A DNA stretch of 14,674 nucleotides from Chloroflexota bacterium (GTDB lineage Bacteria; Chloroflexota; Dormibacteria; Dormibacterales; Dormibacteraceae): the NCBI GenBank assembly GCA_003446775.1, contig DMCH01000139.1:4823-19496 (forward strand). The letters are read 5' to 3'. The position numbers and the translations under genes were made by a program. Below the pieces are notes generated by a model. That model saw only the letters and a program-made list of their open reading frames with translations. It did not search any database and was not told the origin of the DNA. Positions 1-6,994 of the stretch are shown here, piece after piece; position 1 is the first letter of the stretch; every line of letters starts with the position of its first letter.

Positions 1-5
1 ATTTG

Positions 6-480
6 TTACGTGGTGGACCCAAGCTCACAGTATCCGAACACCGGCATCGAGATCAGAGGCCCAGCCCTAAGCGTCAGCCGAGCTACTGGGGATGTGGACC
101 TGCGCAGGATGACGGAGACATGGTGATCGACGGTTTTTGGAGTCAAGGAAGAGACGCCTTGCGATCTCTGCGTTTCGCATGCCGGTCCTCACCAGGTCGA
201 GAACTTCGCGCTCACACTCCGTTATCCGCGCGGGATTGCGTTGTGTCGTTGAGCAAGGCCCGCGAGAGATTCATCGTGCGCCCCGAGCTCGCAGCCTGCG
301 TGCGACCACTGCGGCCGCCGCCCGTGCTCCAAGTCGCTGCAGCTTCATGAGCGATTGCCTGAGCGACTCGTCGTCATCTGTGCCGGTCAGCACTAGAGCC
401 GCGTCGTACTCGCATCCGAGCCCGCTCCACAGCCCAGCCGCGTTCAGCGAGTCGCCCTCGATCTTACCCCGTATCGTTCC
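6..480 (-). pseudogene. LuxR-family transcriptional regulator, C-terminal remnant (frameshifted)
   Basis: Read on the minus strand from about 480, this matches the end of the large MalT-like LuxR regulators (ATPase-TPR-HTH). First comes the pre-HTH segment (IEGDSLNAAGLWSGLGCEYD, then LGARAAAAVVARRLRARGAR). Next is a LuxR helix-turn-helix: ITECEREVLDLVRTG, then MRNAEIARRLFLDSK. Two lesions break it. An in-frame TGA at 271-273 follows RARGAR. A run of five A (134-138 on this strand) needs one base removed to continue as KTVDHHVSVILRRS, the expected DNA-recognition helix and what follows. The repaired frame runs to a TAA at 6-8. The N-terminal ATPase and most TPR sequence are missing, and upstream of about 480 the similarity ends. 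It was probably a DNA-binding activator and is now non-functional. An assembly error could explain the A-run, but not also the stop and the missing N-terminus. The family call is from recognised motifs, not a search. Confidence 0.8.
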
Positions 481-553
481 CGAAGCTTGGGGTGAATCTC
501 GGCGCCTGGACCGGAAACTGGGCGCGGACTGGCGTTGCCGTGGCCTGTGAGCG

Positions 554-1624
554 TTAGCGGAGCCGGTGGATCCCAAGAGCAAACGTTGCCACGCCGACTG
601 TCAGCCCCACCAGCACCAGCACGGCAATGAGTAGCGGCTGGCTCAGTGGCCACCTGGCGACTGGTCTCGAGCTTGTCTGGGGCGCTGGGGCACGGTACCA
701 GGTCGCGAACTCGGACGTATCGAAGAAGTCGCCCAGCATCACGGCGACCTTCTGCTGTCCCGAGACGCTTGGATGCGTGCCGTCGCCTGGCTGCACGTCC
801 TGACACGTCCAACTGAGCGGCTGGCCCGAACGGGTACCGTCAGTCCACAGATATGGGCCCCAGCCGACCCAGGGCCGGGCGGAAGGCTGACTGACCGACT
901 GCGCGACCAGCCATTGGTCCGCGAAGCCGGTCTCGTACGCATAGGGTTCTGGATTGAGCTGAGTGGTCGCATAGCCACCATATGTGCGCGGTGAGACGAA
1001 GACCTGCTGCAGGTTGGGGTAGCGGCCCGTGGCGATGCGGACGATTGCGGCAAGCTCCCGCTCCAGTTTGGGTACGTAAGCATCGAAGCCCCCGCTGGGA
1101 CCCGGGTCGGCCTGCTTCAGCCAGATGGCCTGGACCTGTGCCTCTGTCGCCCCTGCCGCGGCGAGGCGCTGGTCAGCTACAGTCCAAGGGGGGGCGCTAG
1201 GGCTCGACCAGTTCTCAGCGGCGGCACCGCCCTGGGCTGAGTCGACAAGCAGCACCCTGGAGTCGCGGTGCAAATCCTGCTTCGCCCAGATGACAAATGT
1301 CGAGAACTCCGCGGTCGTGTTCGACATCCCGATCGACATGAGCACGATCTTGCCGTGTGGATCCACACCTCCGGACGGGCTTCGAGGTTCGATCCGGCGG
1401 GCAGCAGCTTGGCCTGTTGAAACATAGGAGCCCGGCGCCTGATTCGATCCGCCCGGGTAGAGGCCACCCTGGTGTCCCTGGTATAAGCCGCGGCCGAGTT
1501 CGGGCAGTGGGATCAAGCCGGTAGTCACCTTCGAGCAGTCAGCGCCGATCACCTCGGTAGGTGAGAGCAGGATGAGTGCCAGCACGATCATCGTGATCCC
1601 GCCCGGAACGGCCAGCTTCTTCAT
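554..1624 (-). CDS. Secreted SGNH/SASA-like esterase-type protein with C-terminal membrane anchor
   Basis: A 356-residue protein. An exported N-terminus (MKKL, then hydrophobic residues about 9-21) leads to an extracellular domain and a C-terminal membrane helix (about 329-351) ending in HRLR, a typical stop-transfer tail. The domain carries SGNH-hydrolase landmarks: SIGMSNT at 98-104, comparable with the GQSN nucleophile block of sialate-O-acetylesterase-like (SASA) proteins, with Ser101 the candidate nucleophile. It also has a Gly-containing DSAQGGAAAENW block at 128-139, and DGTHPS at 281-286, which supplies the usual Asp/His pair. A clear GxND block is not visible, so activity is inferred. 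The ATG at 1624 is preferred over the GTG at 1741 because the signal sequence starts there and GGGGAC lies just upstream. The substrate is unknown; acetyl or acyl esters on surface glycans are a family-based guess. The gene stands alone, and the insertion sequence ends 155 bp upstream, so its original promoter region may have been altered. Confidence 0.72.
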   Translation of the reverse strand: MKKLAVPGGITMIVLALILLSPTEVIGADCSKVTTGLIPLPELGRGLYQGHQGGLYPGGSNQAPGSYVSTGQAAARRIEPRSPSGGVDPHGKIVLMSIGMSNTTAEFSTFVIWAKQDLHRDSRVLLVDSAQGGAAAENWSSPSAPPWTVADQRLAAAGATEAQVQAIWLKQADPGPSGGFDAYVPKLERELAAIVRIATGRYPNLQQVFVSPRTYGGYATTQLNPEPYAYETGFADQWLVAQSVSQPSARPWVGWGPYLWTDGTRSGQPLSWTCQDVQPGDGTHPSVSGQQKVAVMLGDFFDTSEFATWYRAPAPQTSSRPVARWPLSQPLLIAVLVLVGLTVGVATFALGIHRLR

Positions 1625-1778
1625 GCTGTCCCCGGGGCCATTCTGGGAGCCGGATGTAAACAGCGCGTAATGGGGAACGTTGAGGTTTACCCAGCCGGCC
1701 GACGGCCCGAGAGGTTGGGAGTGATCGATGGGCGGGCGCACACGAGCGAGGCGGTGGTCATTGGAGCCGGGATTTCGG

Positions 1779-1800
1779 TGTGGGATTCAGAAAGTACGTC
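1779..1800 (+). repeat. Left terminal inverted repeat of the insertion sequence
   Basis: A 22-bp end beginning TGTGGGATTCAG and matching the reverse complement of 2948-2969 at 19 of 22 bases. The transposase stop codon (1799-1801) overlaps its inner edge. Confidence 0.85.
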
Positions 1801-2875
1801 AGGCAGCAATTGAGGTTGCGGAATAGTCGCTCAATAACCCTCCTAGCCTCGCGCGTCTTCTAATAGTGACGCCTGGCCGTCGAATTGGCGCGCCGCGGGA
1901 CGCGGGAGGTCGAAGGCCGCAGTTGCGGTGAGGCCGCTCATCGTTGTAATGCGCACAGTATTCGCTTAGCACTGTCTCTAGGTGACGCTGGGACACAATC
2001 AGCATCCAGTCCAGGCACTCGCGCCGAGCACTCCCCACCCAGCGCTCGGCGTGGGCGTTCGCCCTCGGTGCCATCAACGGAGTCACGATCACTCGAGCGC
2101 CTTCAGCCTCAAAGACGGTGTCAAAGCTTCGGGCGAACTTTCGATCTCGGTCGTGAATCACGACCCGAACGTTGATACCTTCGTCGCTTAGCTTCCAACT
2201 CAGATTGCGAGCCTGCTGGGTCACCCAGGCCGAATTCGGTTCGGCGGTACACGCCGCAGCCACCACGCGACGGGTCGCCAGGTGCACGAAGAAGAGCACA
2301 TAGAGGCGTTTGAAGAACACGGTGTCAACGGTGAAGAAGTCGGTCGCCACCAAGCTCTCTGCGTGCGCGGTCAGGAACTGGCGCCAGCTCATCTGCGATC
2401 TGCGGTCGGCAGGCGGGACGTGGCTACGGCGAAGCACGGACCGAACCGTGGTCGCCGAGACCATGTAACCGAGCTTGAGCAGTTCGCCCCGGATGCGGAA
2501 GTAGCCCCAGCGCGGATTCTCTTGCGCCATTCGGACGATCAGCTCTCTGACCGCGTCAGCCAGCGGCGGCCGACCGGTCCGCGGGCGACCTCGGTACGCG
2601 GCCCACCGCCGTCGAACAAGTTCGCGATGCCAGCCCAGCACAGTCTCCGGCCTGACGAGCAACGCAGCCCAGGCCGAGCGCGGCAGCCGCTCGCGCAGAG
2701 CGGCCAGGATCATCCGATCACCTGGCTCCCATCGGACGCGCTTGATCTGCCGTTCCAGAACCTGAACCTGTCGGCGCAACGCCAGCACCTCGGCCTTCAA
2801 CTTGGCCTCGTTGCTGTGGCTCGTTGCGATCGCATCGAGTACGACGCGGATGAGCGAATAGAGCATCGCAGCCAT
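1799..2875 (-). CDS. IS3/IS481-group transposase (integrase-core DDE, rve)
   Basis: A 358-residue transposase counted from the ATG at 2875. An N-terminal helical/coiled segment (about 20-48: EAKLKAEVLALRRQVQVLER) is followed by a helix-turn-helix region (about 52-95: GDRMILAALRERLPRSAW, RPETVLGWHRELVRRRW). Next is the NPRWGYFRIRGEL motif typical of IS3-like transposases (about 120-132), then the retroviral-integrase catalytic core. The catalytic triad reads D179 (VATDFF), D242 (IHDRDRKF) and E277 (NAHAERWVGSARRE), with 34 residues between the second Asp and the Glu. The C-terminus has the YNDERPH signature. The frame stays open to the right inverted repeat (a GTG at 2968 lies inside it), but MAAMLYSL fits the family start better. 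A strong AAAGGAGGA lies 25 bases upstream, too far for that ATG, so the start is not certain. The product should cut and join the ends of this element. Confidence 0.9.
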   Translation of the reverse strand: MAAMLYSLIRVVLDAIATSHSNEAKLKAEVLALRRQVQVLERQIKRVRWEPGDRMILAALRERLPRSAWAALLVRPETVLGWHRELVRRRWAAYRGRPRTGRPPLADAVRELIVRMAQENPRWGYFRIRGELLKLGYMVSATTVRSVLRRSHVPPADRRSQMSWRQFLTAHAESLVATDFFTVDTVFFKRLYVLFFVHLATRRVVAAACTAEPNSAWVTQQARNLSWKLSDEGINVRVVIHDRDRKFARSFDTVFEAEGARVIVTPLMAPRANAHAERWVGSARRECLDWMLIVSQRHLETVLSEYCAHYNDERPHRNCGLRPPASRGAPIRRPGVTIRRRARLGGLLSDYSATSIAA

Positions 2876-2947
2876 CACGACGGCCGCAGATCGTAACCGG
2901 TCCTCCTTTGCGCTGCTCAGTGACCTGTTGCGATCGACATCGAACTC

Positions 2948-2969
2948 GACGGACTTTATGAACCCCACA
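2948..2969 (-). repeat. Right terminal inverted repeat of the insertion sequence
   Basis: A 22-bp end which, read on the minus strand, begins TGTGGGGTTCAT and mirrors 1779-1800 with three mismatches. It lies upstream of the transposase gene, so the transposase promoter should be in or just inside it. Confidence 0.85.
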
Positions 2970-3058
2970 GGGGCTCGTGGTCAGCTCGAATCACCTGCCA
3001 GCTCTGCTCCAATCCCCAAATCTCTGATTCAAGCGGCCATCGCCGGACTTTGTGCGCA

Positions 3059-3424
3059 TCACAGCTCTTCGAAGTTCTCTCGACTGCGCCGGCGCATCTC
3101 TCCAACCGTCGCAGTCTCCCAGTCGCAGATGAGGTACAGGCTACCGTTGGCAGGGAACTCCGACGTGATTTTCGAACCACACAGGTTGGGTCTAGGAACG
3201 AGCCCCGTAGATGTCGGAGTTCCCAAAAGTCGGGCCGCATTCTTGCTGGGGTGCAGGTCGCGCCACGGTCGTGCCGTCTCTCCGCTCAAAGTAGCCCACT
3301 GGTCGATGACGGGATCGCCTGCTCGAACGGCGATGGCCTGGACGCGATCGTCTCCCGAATCGGCCAAACTGGTTCCGCGCCGGGTGCAGTCAACTTGCGG
3401 GCAGGGCGGCGTTTGCGCGATCAT
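3059..3424 (-). CDS. Doubtful open frame of 121 codons, possible gene remnant
   Basis: This frame occupies most of the 453-bp stretch between the insertion sequence and the exported protein at 3423. Its C-terminal third (NGSLYLICDWETATVGEMRR) has a protein-like composition, and its N-terminal part is poor. No ribosome binding site is evident, and the first in-frame ATG overlaps the start of the divergent gene at 3423. I recognise no domain. It could be the tail of a gene cut by rearrangement, or a chance frame in high-GC DNA. Apart from this I see no gene, RNA or repeat in 2970-3422. Confidence 0.25.
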   Translation of the reverse strand: MIAQTPPCPQVDCTRRGTSLADSGDDRVQAIAVRAGDPVIDQWATLSGETARPWRDLHPSKNAARLLGTPTSTGLVPRPNLCGSKITSEFPANGSLYLICDWETATVGEMRRRSRENFEEL

Positions 3425-3725
3425 GGGTCTCATGAGGCTTCTCGTCCTGGTGGCCGCCGTGGCCCTCCTCGGCACCTACCTACAGGCGACGATGGCGCCC
3501 ACGGGCGCTCCCCAGCGGCACCTCGTGATGGCGCCTGCCGAGCAGTCGGCGCCCCCCGCTCCCGCCCCGCAGGAGCAGCCCGCGCCAGCCCGGCGGCCGG
3601 CCGCCCTACCCCCACAGAGCCCGCTGCAGCCAGCCACCGCGACCGCCCCGCCCGCGTCGGCGCTTCCCCTGCCGGACTCGTGCAGCGCCGGCGGACGGCC
3701 GCCCCGGGCATGCCCTCCGGGCTAG
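3423..3725 (+). CDS. Small Pro/Ala-rich exported or membrane-anchored protein
   Basis: A 100-residue protein (97 if started at the second ATG, 3432). It opens MGLMRLLVLVAAVALLGTYL, a signal peptide or N-terminal anchor. A low-complexity stretch rich in Pro, Ala and Gln follows (APAPQEQPAPARRPAALPPQ), which looks like a flexible extracytoplasmic linker. The C-terminus has two Cys (DSCSAGGRPPRACPPG) that could form a disulphide. Third codon positions are almost all G or C, which supports coding despite the low complexity. No strong Shine-Dalgarno is seen. A hairpin terminator starts 9 bp after the stop. It is convergent with the Asp-box protein gene. Function is unknown. Confidence 0.65.
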   Translation: MGLMRLLVLVAAVALLGTYLQATMAPTGAPQRHLVMAPAEQSAPPAPAPQEQPAPARRPAALPPQSPLQPATATAPPASALPLPDSCSAGGRPPRACPPG

Positions 3726-3733
3726 AAAAGCGA

Positions 3734-3757
3734 AGGGGGCGGCTCTCGCCGCCCCCT
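3734..3757. terminator. Strong bidirectional hairpin terminator between convergent genes
   Basis: A perfect 10-bp stem AGGGGGCGGC / GCCGCCCCCT closes a TCTC loop. It lies 9 bp after the stop at 3725 (+) and 21 bp after the stop at 3778 (-), so one hairpin can end transcripts from both sides. There is no T-run on either side, which is common for hairpin terminators in high-GC bacteria. Confidence 0.8.
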
Positions 3758-3777
3758 CCCGAAGTGGCCGAGGTTCC

Positions 3778-5688
3778 TTACCTGGACGGCACCGACTGGT
3801 TTGCCGTGTAGACGTCCTGGTCATTGGCGACCAATGTCTGGCCACCCTGGTTGGTGGACGCGGTGCAGAGAGACGGCGGCGTTCCGCAGGTGAACAGATC
3901 GGGGTTGCGGGTGTCCATCCAGAAGGGATGGGCGTTGTTGTCCGCCGCCAGTCCCGTGTAGTCCCCGAAGAAGGTGCCGCTGAACTGGGTGGGAGGCGGC
4001 ATCGAGGACGACGTCACCCGGTTGACGGCGAAGTTGACCAGGTCGCCCGTGCCCGAGAGGCTCAGGTCGGACCAACCGGTCGTCTCGTCGGTCCCGTACT
4101 GGCGGTCGTAGTAGGAGGTCGCCAGCTTGCCGTTCTTGGTGAAGGCGATCCACTGCCACCACTGGTCGGTGGTCGCCTGGGATGCGTCGGGCGTGGCGGT
4201 GGCCAGCGTTCGCGGGTCGGTCGCCGTGCCGGTGAAGGTGGCGCCGCCGTCCGCCGAGACGCTGATCAGGATGTCGTTGTTGCAGGCGCCCGCCGTCTTG
4301 ACCCCGGTGAAGAGGTTCTGGCCGCTGGTGGGGCTGAAGCCGGTCGGCACGCAGCCGTTGGCCTCGTTGGAATGCCGGTTGATGTAGGAGCCGAAGGTCA
4401 CCACGATCCGGCTCGGGTTGGTCGGGTCGACCGCCCCCGAGGGATAGTTGGTGGCCCTGAACACCGAGCTCTGGGTGGTGCCCTTCTCAGGCACGCAGGC
4501 GCGGCCGGGGTCCTGGCCCCCCTGGTAAGTCGCGCAGTCCGGCAGGTCGTAGAAGTCGGAGACCTTGATCGGCAGCGAGAAGGTGTTACCGCCGTCAATG
4601 GACTTTGCGAGCAGCATCTGGTTGCGGTTGTCACCGCCATTGACGACGTTGTTGTAGTTGTCCCAGACCACGTAGAGGTTGCCGTCCGGGCCGGTGAACG
4701 GCTGCGAGAACTGGTTCTCGTTGCAGTTACCCTGCGGGGTCGGGATGCCATATGTGTTGCCGCAGAGTGCGGCCGCGTTGCCACTGACAAGGTGCGGGGC
4801 GCTGAAGTTCTCCCCGTAGTCGGCCGAGTTGGCCTCGTAAATGTAGGCGGTGCCGTCGGCGGCGAACTCGGTCCAGGTCACGTAAACGCGGTCCTGGAAG
4901 GGGCTGCCGGCGTTGTTGTCGACGGTCAGCAGCTGCTTGTCGAGGAAGGGCTGGGTGCCGCCGTTGGTAACGTCGGCGCTGACCCGGATGTAGCGGCCCG
5001 GGAAGTTCCAGGAGGCGCCGTGGTTCTGCGAGCGGAAGAGCAGGAAGGCGCTCGAGACATCAGCGCTCGGCGTGGTCCCGGGGCCCCGGTTGAAGACCTG
5101 GCAGCTGAGATAGGCGTTGCCCTTGGTGTCCCAGGCAACGGAGGTGTCGCCGCCGGCCTGCCAGTACTCGCGGCTTGCCCCGAAGCTGACAACGCCGGGC
5201 ACCCTGCCGCGGGTGAAGGACATCGGCACCGTGGAGTCGTTCCAGGTCCGCCCGTTGTCGGTGCTGAAGCCGCTGTAGCAGTTGCCATCACCACGCCGGT
5301 AGTCGTTCTGGCTGGCGATCAGCTGGTTGCTGTCGTTCGGGTTGATGGCGATCGAGGTTTCATTCTGGGCCTGGGCCCGGCCCTGCACGTCGGAATCGCT
5401 GATGTTCATACAGCCCTGGTTGACGCGGACGTTGTTGCCAAGGTTGCCGCCGCAATCCTGGCTGCCCCTCGGCGTGTAGCCGGCGACCCCTGAACCGCTA
5501 CTGCTGTCCTGGGCACTGGAAAGCTCGAACGACGCGAAGCCGGAAAAGAGGCGGTCCTGGATCTCAGGTGCCTTGGTCGGGTCGAAGCCGCGAACGACTG
5601 CTGGGTTTGTGACGACCGGCGTCAGCGCCATCGCGAGCGCCACGCCGCATCCGGCAAGCCGGGCTGACCAGACGCGAAATCTCCCCAT
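3778..5688 (-). CDS. Secreted Asp-box (BNR/sialidase-fold) beta-propeller protein
   Basis: A 636-residue exported protein. The N-terminus is basic then hydrophobic (MGRFRVWSARLAGCGVALAM) with a likely signal-peptidase site near residues 22-30. Five Asp-box motifs (S-x-D-x-G-x-T-W type) are visible: STDNGRTW 142-149, SQNHGASW 220-227, SADYGENF 288-295, SIDGGNTF 363-370 and SADGGATF 478-485. They are roughly evenly spaced, as expected for turns between propeller blades. Repeated NxxDSNQLIAS and DPTNPSRIVV phrases fit the exo-alpha-sialidase/BNR superfamily. The arginine triad and Tyr/Glu pair of true sialidases cannot be assigned by eye, so enzyme activity is not claimed. It may bind or degrade extracellular glycans or be structural. 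Several Cys (for example 79, 93, 137, 309, 322) suggest disulphides. ATG 5688 has AGGGAT just upstream, a promoter at 5733-5760 and a terminator downstream, so it is a complete single-gene unit. Confidence 0.82.
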   Translation of the reverse strand: MGRFRVWSARLAGCGVALAMALTPVVTNPAVVRGFDPTKAPEIQDRLFSGFASFELSSAQDSSSGSGVAGYTPRGSQDCGGNLGNNVRVNQGCMNISDSDVQGRAQAQNETSIAINPNDSNQLIASQNDYRRGDGNCYSGFSTDNGRTWNDSTVPMSFTRGRVPGVVSFGASREYWQAGGDTSVAWDTKGNAYLSCQVFNRGPGTTPSADVSSAFLLFRSQNHGASWNFPGRYIRVSADVTNGGTQPFLDKQLLTVDNNAGSPFQDRVYVTWTEFAADGTAYIYEANSADYGENFSAPHLVSGNAAALCGNTYGIPTPQGNCNENQFSQPFTGPDGNLYVVWDNYNNVVNGGDNRNQMLLAKSIDGGNTFSLPIKVSDFYDLPDCATYQGGQDPGRACVPEKGTTQSSVFRATNYPSGAVDPTNPSRIVVTFGSYINRHSNEANGCVPTGFSPTSGQNLFTGVKTAGACNNDILISVSADGGATFTGTATDPRTLATATPDASQATTDQWWQWIAFTKNGKLATSYYDRQYGTDETTGWSDLSLSGTGDLVNFAVNRVTSSSMPPPTQFSGTFFGDYTGLAADNNAHPFWMDTRNPDLFTCGTPPSLCTASTNQGGQTLVANDQDVYTANQSVPSR

Positions 5689-5732
5689 AATCCCTATGCA
5701 CCCCCGCTTACGGATCGCCAGTAGATGACGGG

Positions 5733-5760
5733 ATCATAAAGGGCCCTGAGCGGTAGTCAA
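5733..5760 (-). promoter_or_regulatory. Sigma70-type promoter of the Asp-box protein gene
   Basis: On the minus strand, TTGACT (5755-5760; 5/6 to consensus) is followed after 16 bp by TATGAT (5733-5738; 5/6). Transcription would begin near 5726, giving a leader of about 38 nt before the ATG at 5688. This is the best promoter match I found in the window. Confidence 0.6.
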
Positions 5761-6183
5761 GGGATTCGTTGGAAATGGCAATCTCCCGAAGCTGAGCAGA
5801 AGGGGCACCGCGTACGTTCGATGGACCTCGTGAACTTCACCTCCAATCGGCCATCGCGGGAGAAGTGCGGCGACACGATCAGAGGTTACAAGGTCGCCGA
5901 AATCAGTCATCGATTTGGAAGCGGCATCCGCCTTGGCTTGGGCACTGTCCCACTGGTCGCCGTCAGAGGGACTGCTCGCCATCTGGGCCGCATCAAACGC
6001 GGCTTTGAGTCTCTGAAACATGCCGGCGGCGGCTTCCGACACCGGCTTCGGAGCGACCAACTGAAGGCGGGAGATGTCAAGCACCTCCGTCCCTCGGTCG
6101 CCAACGAGAACTCGGTGACGGTCACGGCGTACCGCGTGGAAGGTAACGATAGGGTGCAAGTTAGGGTGCAAAATAGGGTGCAA
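5734..6183 (-). CDS. Hypothetical open frame of up to 149 codons, uncertain
   Basis: An open frame upstream of, and on the same strand as, the Asp-box gene. Residues about 43-110 have a soluble, Ala-rich helical composition (FQRLKAAFDAAQM, SAQAKADAASKSM) that looks protein-like. The first residues (LHPILHPNLHPI) are only the translation of three tandem 12-bp repeats, and the TTG at 6183 has no Shine-Dalgarno. An internal start such as the ATG of MFQRLKAAF is possible. The stop at 5734 lies inside the -10 box of the next gene's promoter. No family is recognised. It may be a decayed gene of the element that left the att-like site next door. Confidence 0.3.
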   Translation of the reverse strand: MHPILHPNLHPIVTFHAVRRDRHRVLVGDRGTEVLDISRLQLVAPKPVSEAAAGMFQRLKAAFDAAQMASSPSDGDQWDSAQAKADAASKSMTDFGDLVTSDRVAALLPRWPIGGEVHEVHRTYAVPLLLSFGRLPFPTNPLTTAQGPL

Positions 6184-6185
6184 AG
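6150..6185 (+). repeat. Three tandem 12-bp repeats (TAGGGTGCAA core)
   Basis: TAGGGTGCAA begins at 6150, 6162 and 6174, an exact 12-bp period with only the last two bases varying. It lies 55 bp from the tRNA-Ala-like 3' half. Evenly phased direct repeats beside a tRNA 3' end resemble the arm-type binding sites of a tyrosine integrase. Confidence 0.8.
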
Positions 6186-6240
6186 TTGCCCGAGCCCTGC
6201 GCCCGGAACCATCCGCAGCCGGATTTCGAACCTAGAAATT

Positions 6241-6287
6241 TGGTGGACCCGAGGGGAATCGAAGCCCTGACCTCCTGACTGCCAGGC
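6241..6287 (-). pseudogene. tRNA-Ala(GGC)-like 3' half, likely attachment-site core
   Basis: The minus strand gives, in order from its 3' end: CCA (6241-6243), a discriminator A, the acceptor strand CGGGTCC (6245-6251), and a T-arm with stems AGGGC/CCCCT (4 of 5 pairs) around loop TTCGATT (6252-6268). Then come variable loop AGGTC (6269-6273) and the anticodon-arm remnant CCTGGCAGTCAGG. Restoring ACTG inside that arm would give stem CCTGA, loop CTGGCAG and stem TCAGG with anticodon GGC. The U at acceptor position 70 suits the G3:U70 identity pair of tRNA-Ala. D-arm and 5' acceptor are absent, so it is not a working tRNA. Alternatively the outer GGTGGAC/GTCCACC (7 bp, 6242-6248 with 6300-6306) closes a compact 65-nt structure. 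A tRNA half starting at the anticodon loop is the usual core of tRNA-targeting integrative elements. Confidence 0.65.
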
Positions 6288-6299
6288 ATAGGGATGACC

Positions 6300-6388
6300 G
6301 TCCACCAGAGTCCACCAGCGTCGTTTTCGAGTTCAGACCTGATAGTGCCGATGGTCGATTAGTCTGCCAGAGTCCACCGAAGTCCACC
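6300..6388 (+). repeat. Four GTCCACC boxes in two pairs, arm-site-like
   Basis: GTCCACC occurs at 6300, 6310, 6372 and 6382. Within each pair the starts are exactly 10 bp apart (one helical turn). Three copies share the longer form (A/G)AGTCCACC. Together with the 12-bp repeats on the other side of the tRNA half, this resembles the P and P' arms of an attP site. From 6389 to 6547 I see no gene or structure. Confidence 0.65.
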
Positions 6389-6547
6389 GGATAAGGTGTC
6401 AAAACCGCAATCGCCTTGCGGTTAACAGATCGCTGCGGCCCGTTCAGAAATGGCAACCTGAATTCGCTGAGTAGCGCCGAGTACCACCAATTAGTAGGGC
6501 TTCGCACCGGCGTTGCTGTACGAGATCGCCTCTGGCTGGCCCTCGCT

Positions 6548-6994
6548 CTAGTGTCGGGAAGCTCTCGCCGGACGAGCTACCGCACGCCGCTTGTCACCCG
6601 CTGGAGCTTTGAGCAACTGAGCAATTCTCTGGTGGGAGAGTCCCAAAACGCGACCGGCGTCGCGCACCGTAAGGTGAGCTCCTTGGACCAGGTCTGCTGC
6701 TACGGCGGCGCTCACAGTCGCAGCCTCAGCTTGCAGTTCCTCTGCCTCGCCCCGCACCTTTCTCGCCCGCCCTACCTTCTTCTGTAGCTCACGGGGCAGG
6801 ACGGGTTCGACCCTGACTTCAAAGGAATCGGTCGGAACGTCCAGAAACAGGGCGATCGCGTCGCGGGCTATGGCCTCGGCCTTTTCGAGCCGGCGCGCCT
6901 GGGTGTTGACGCCCTTGAGTTCGGGCACGCTGATCGCCCACCAGTCGCCTGAGCGCTGACAGCGAGCGGTATATGTCTTCACCTTCTCCACCAT
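6548..6994 (-). CDS. hicB: HicB-family antitoxin with C-terminal helix-turn-helix
   Basis: A 148-residue antitoxin that should neutralise the HicA RNase and repress its own operon. The N-terminal half has the HicB partial RNase-H-like fold pattern: a beta hairpin (KTYTARCQRSGDWWAISVPE), the ELKGVNTQARRLEKAEAIAR segment matching the usual G-x-x-T-x-(G/A)-x-x-x-x-E-A helix, and the DAIALFLDVP strand/helix end. A charged helix (about 70-95, LQKKVGRARKVRGEAEELQA) links to a C-terminal HTH (LTVRDAGRVLGLSHQRIAQL). The start (GTG/ATG region at 6994) lies 16 bp inside the end of hicA, so the two are translationally coupled, toxin first. The identity is firm on sequence plus gene order. The charged linker makes it longer than minimal HicB proteins. 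Confidence 0.82.
   Translation of the reverse strand: MVEKVKTYTARCQRSGDWWAISVPELKGVNTQARRLEKAEAIARDAIALFLDVPTDSFEVRVEPVLPRELQKKVGRARKVRGEAEELQAEAATVSAAVAADLVQGAHLTVRDAGRVLGLSHQRIAQLLKAPAGDKRRAVARPARASRH

Larger units (their letters stand above)
1779..2969 (-). mobile_element. Complete insertion sequence, 1191 bp, single DDE transposase gene
   Basis: The element is defined by terminal inverted repeats found at both sides of the transposase gene. The left end (1779-1800) and the reverse complement of the right end (2948-2969) agree at 19 of 22 positions, sharing TGTGGG, TTCA, AAAGT and CGTC. The tips read TGTGGG...CCCACA, the TG...CA ends usual in the IS3/IS481 group. The transposase stop overlaps the inner edge of the left repeat. 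I see no convincing target-site duplication: the bases outside are ttcgg on the left and ggggc on the right, sharing only GG. The transposase reading frame is intact, so the copy is either recent or still mobile. Confidence 0.88.

Noticed and set aside
11..20. TGGTGGACCC at the left edge, identical to 6241-6250, as a partner att site
   Set aside because: Identity stops after 10 bp and no T-arm follows; too short to call.
2282..2896. 204-codon plus-strand frame inside the insertion sequence
   Set aside because: Shadow of the transposase gene, with no motif and no ribosome binding site.
3928..5493. 521-codon open frame on the plus strand
   Set aside because: It is antisense to the Asp-box protein gene, has a Val/Gly/Arg-rich composition typical of reading GC-rich codons backwards, and has no motifs.
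6241..6308. Complete functional tRNA gene
   Set aside because: No D-arm, a shortened anticodon arm and a 5' acceptor that does not match CGGGTCC. Only the 3' half is credible.
6150..6388. CRISPR array
   Set aside because: The repeats are 7-12 bp, tandem or paired at 10-12 bp, without the 24-40-bp repeat and unique spacer pattern.
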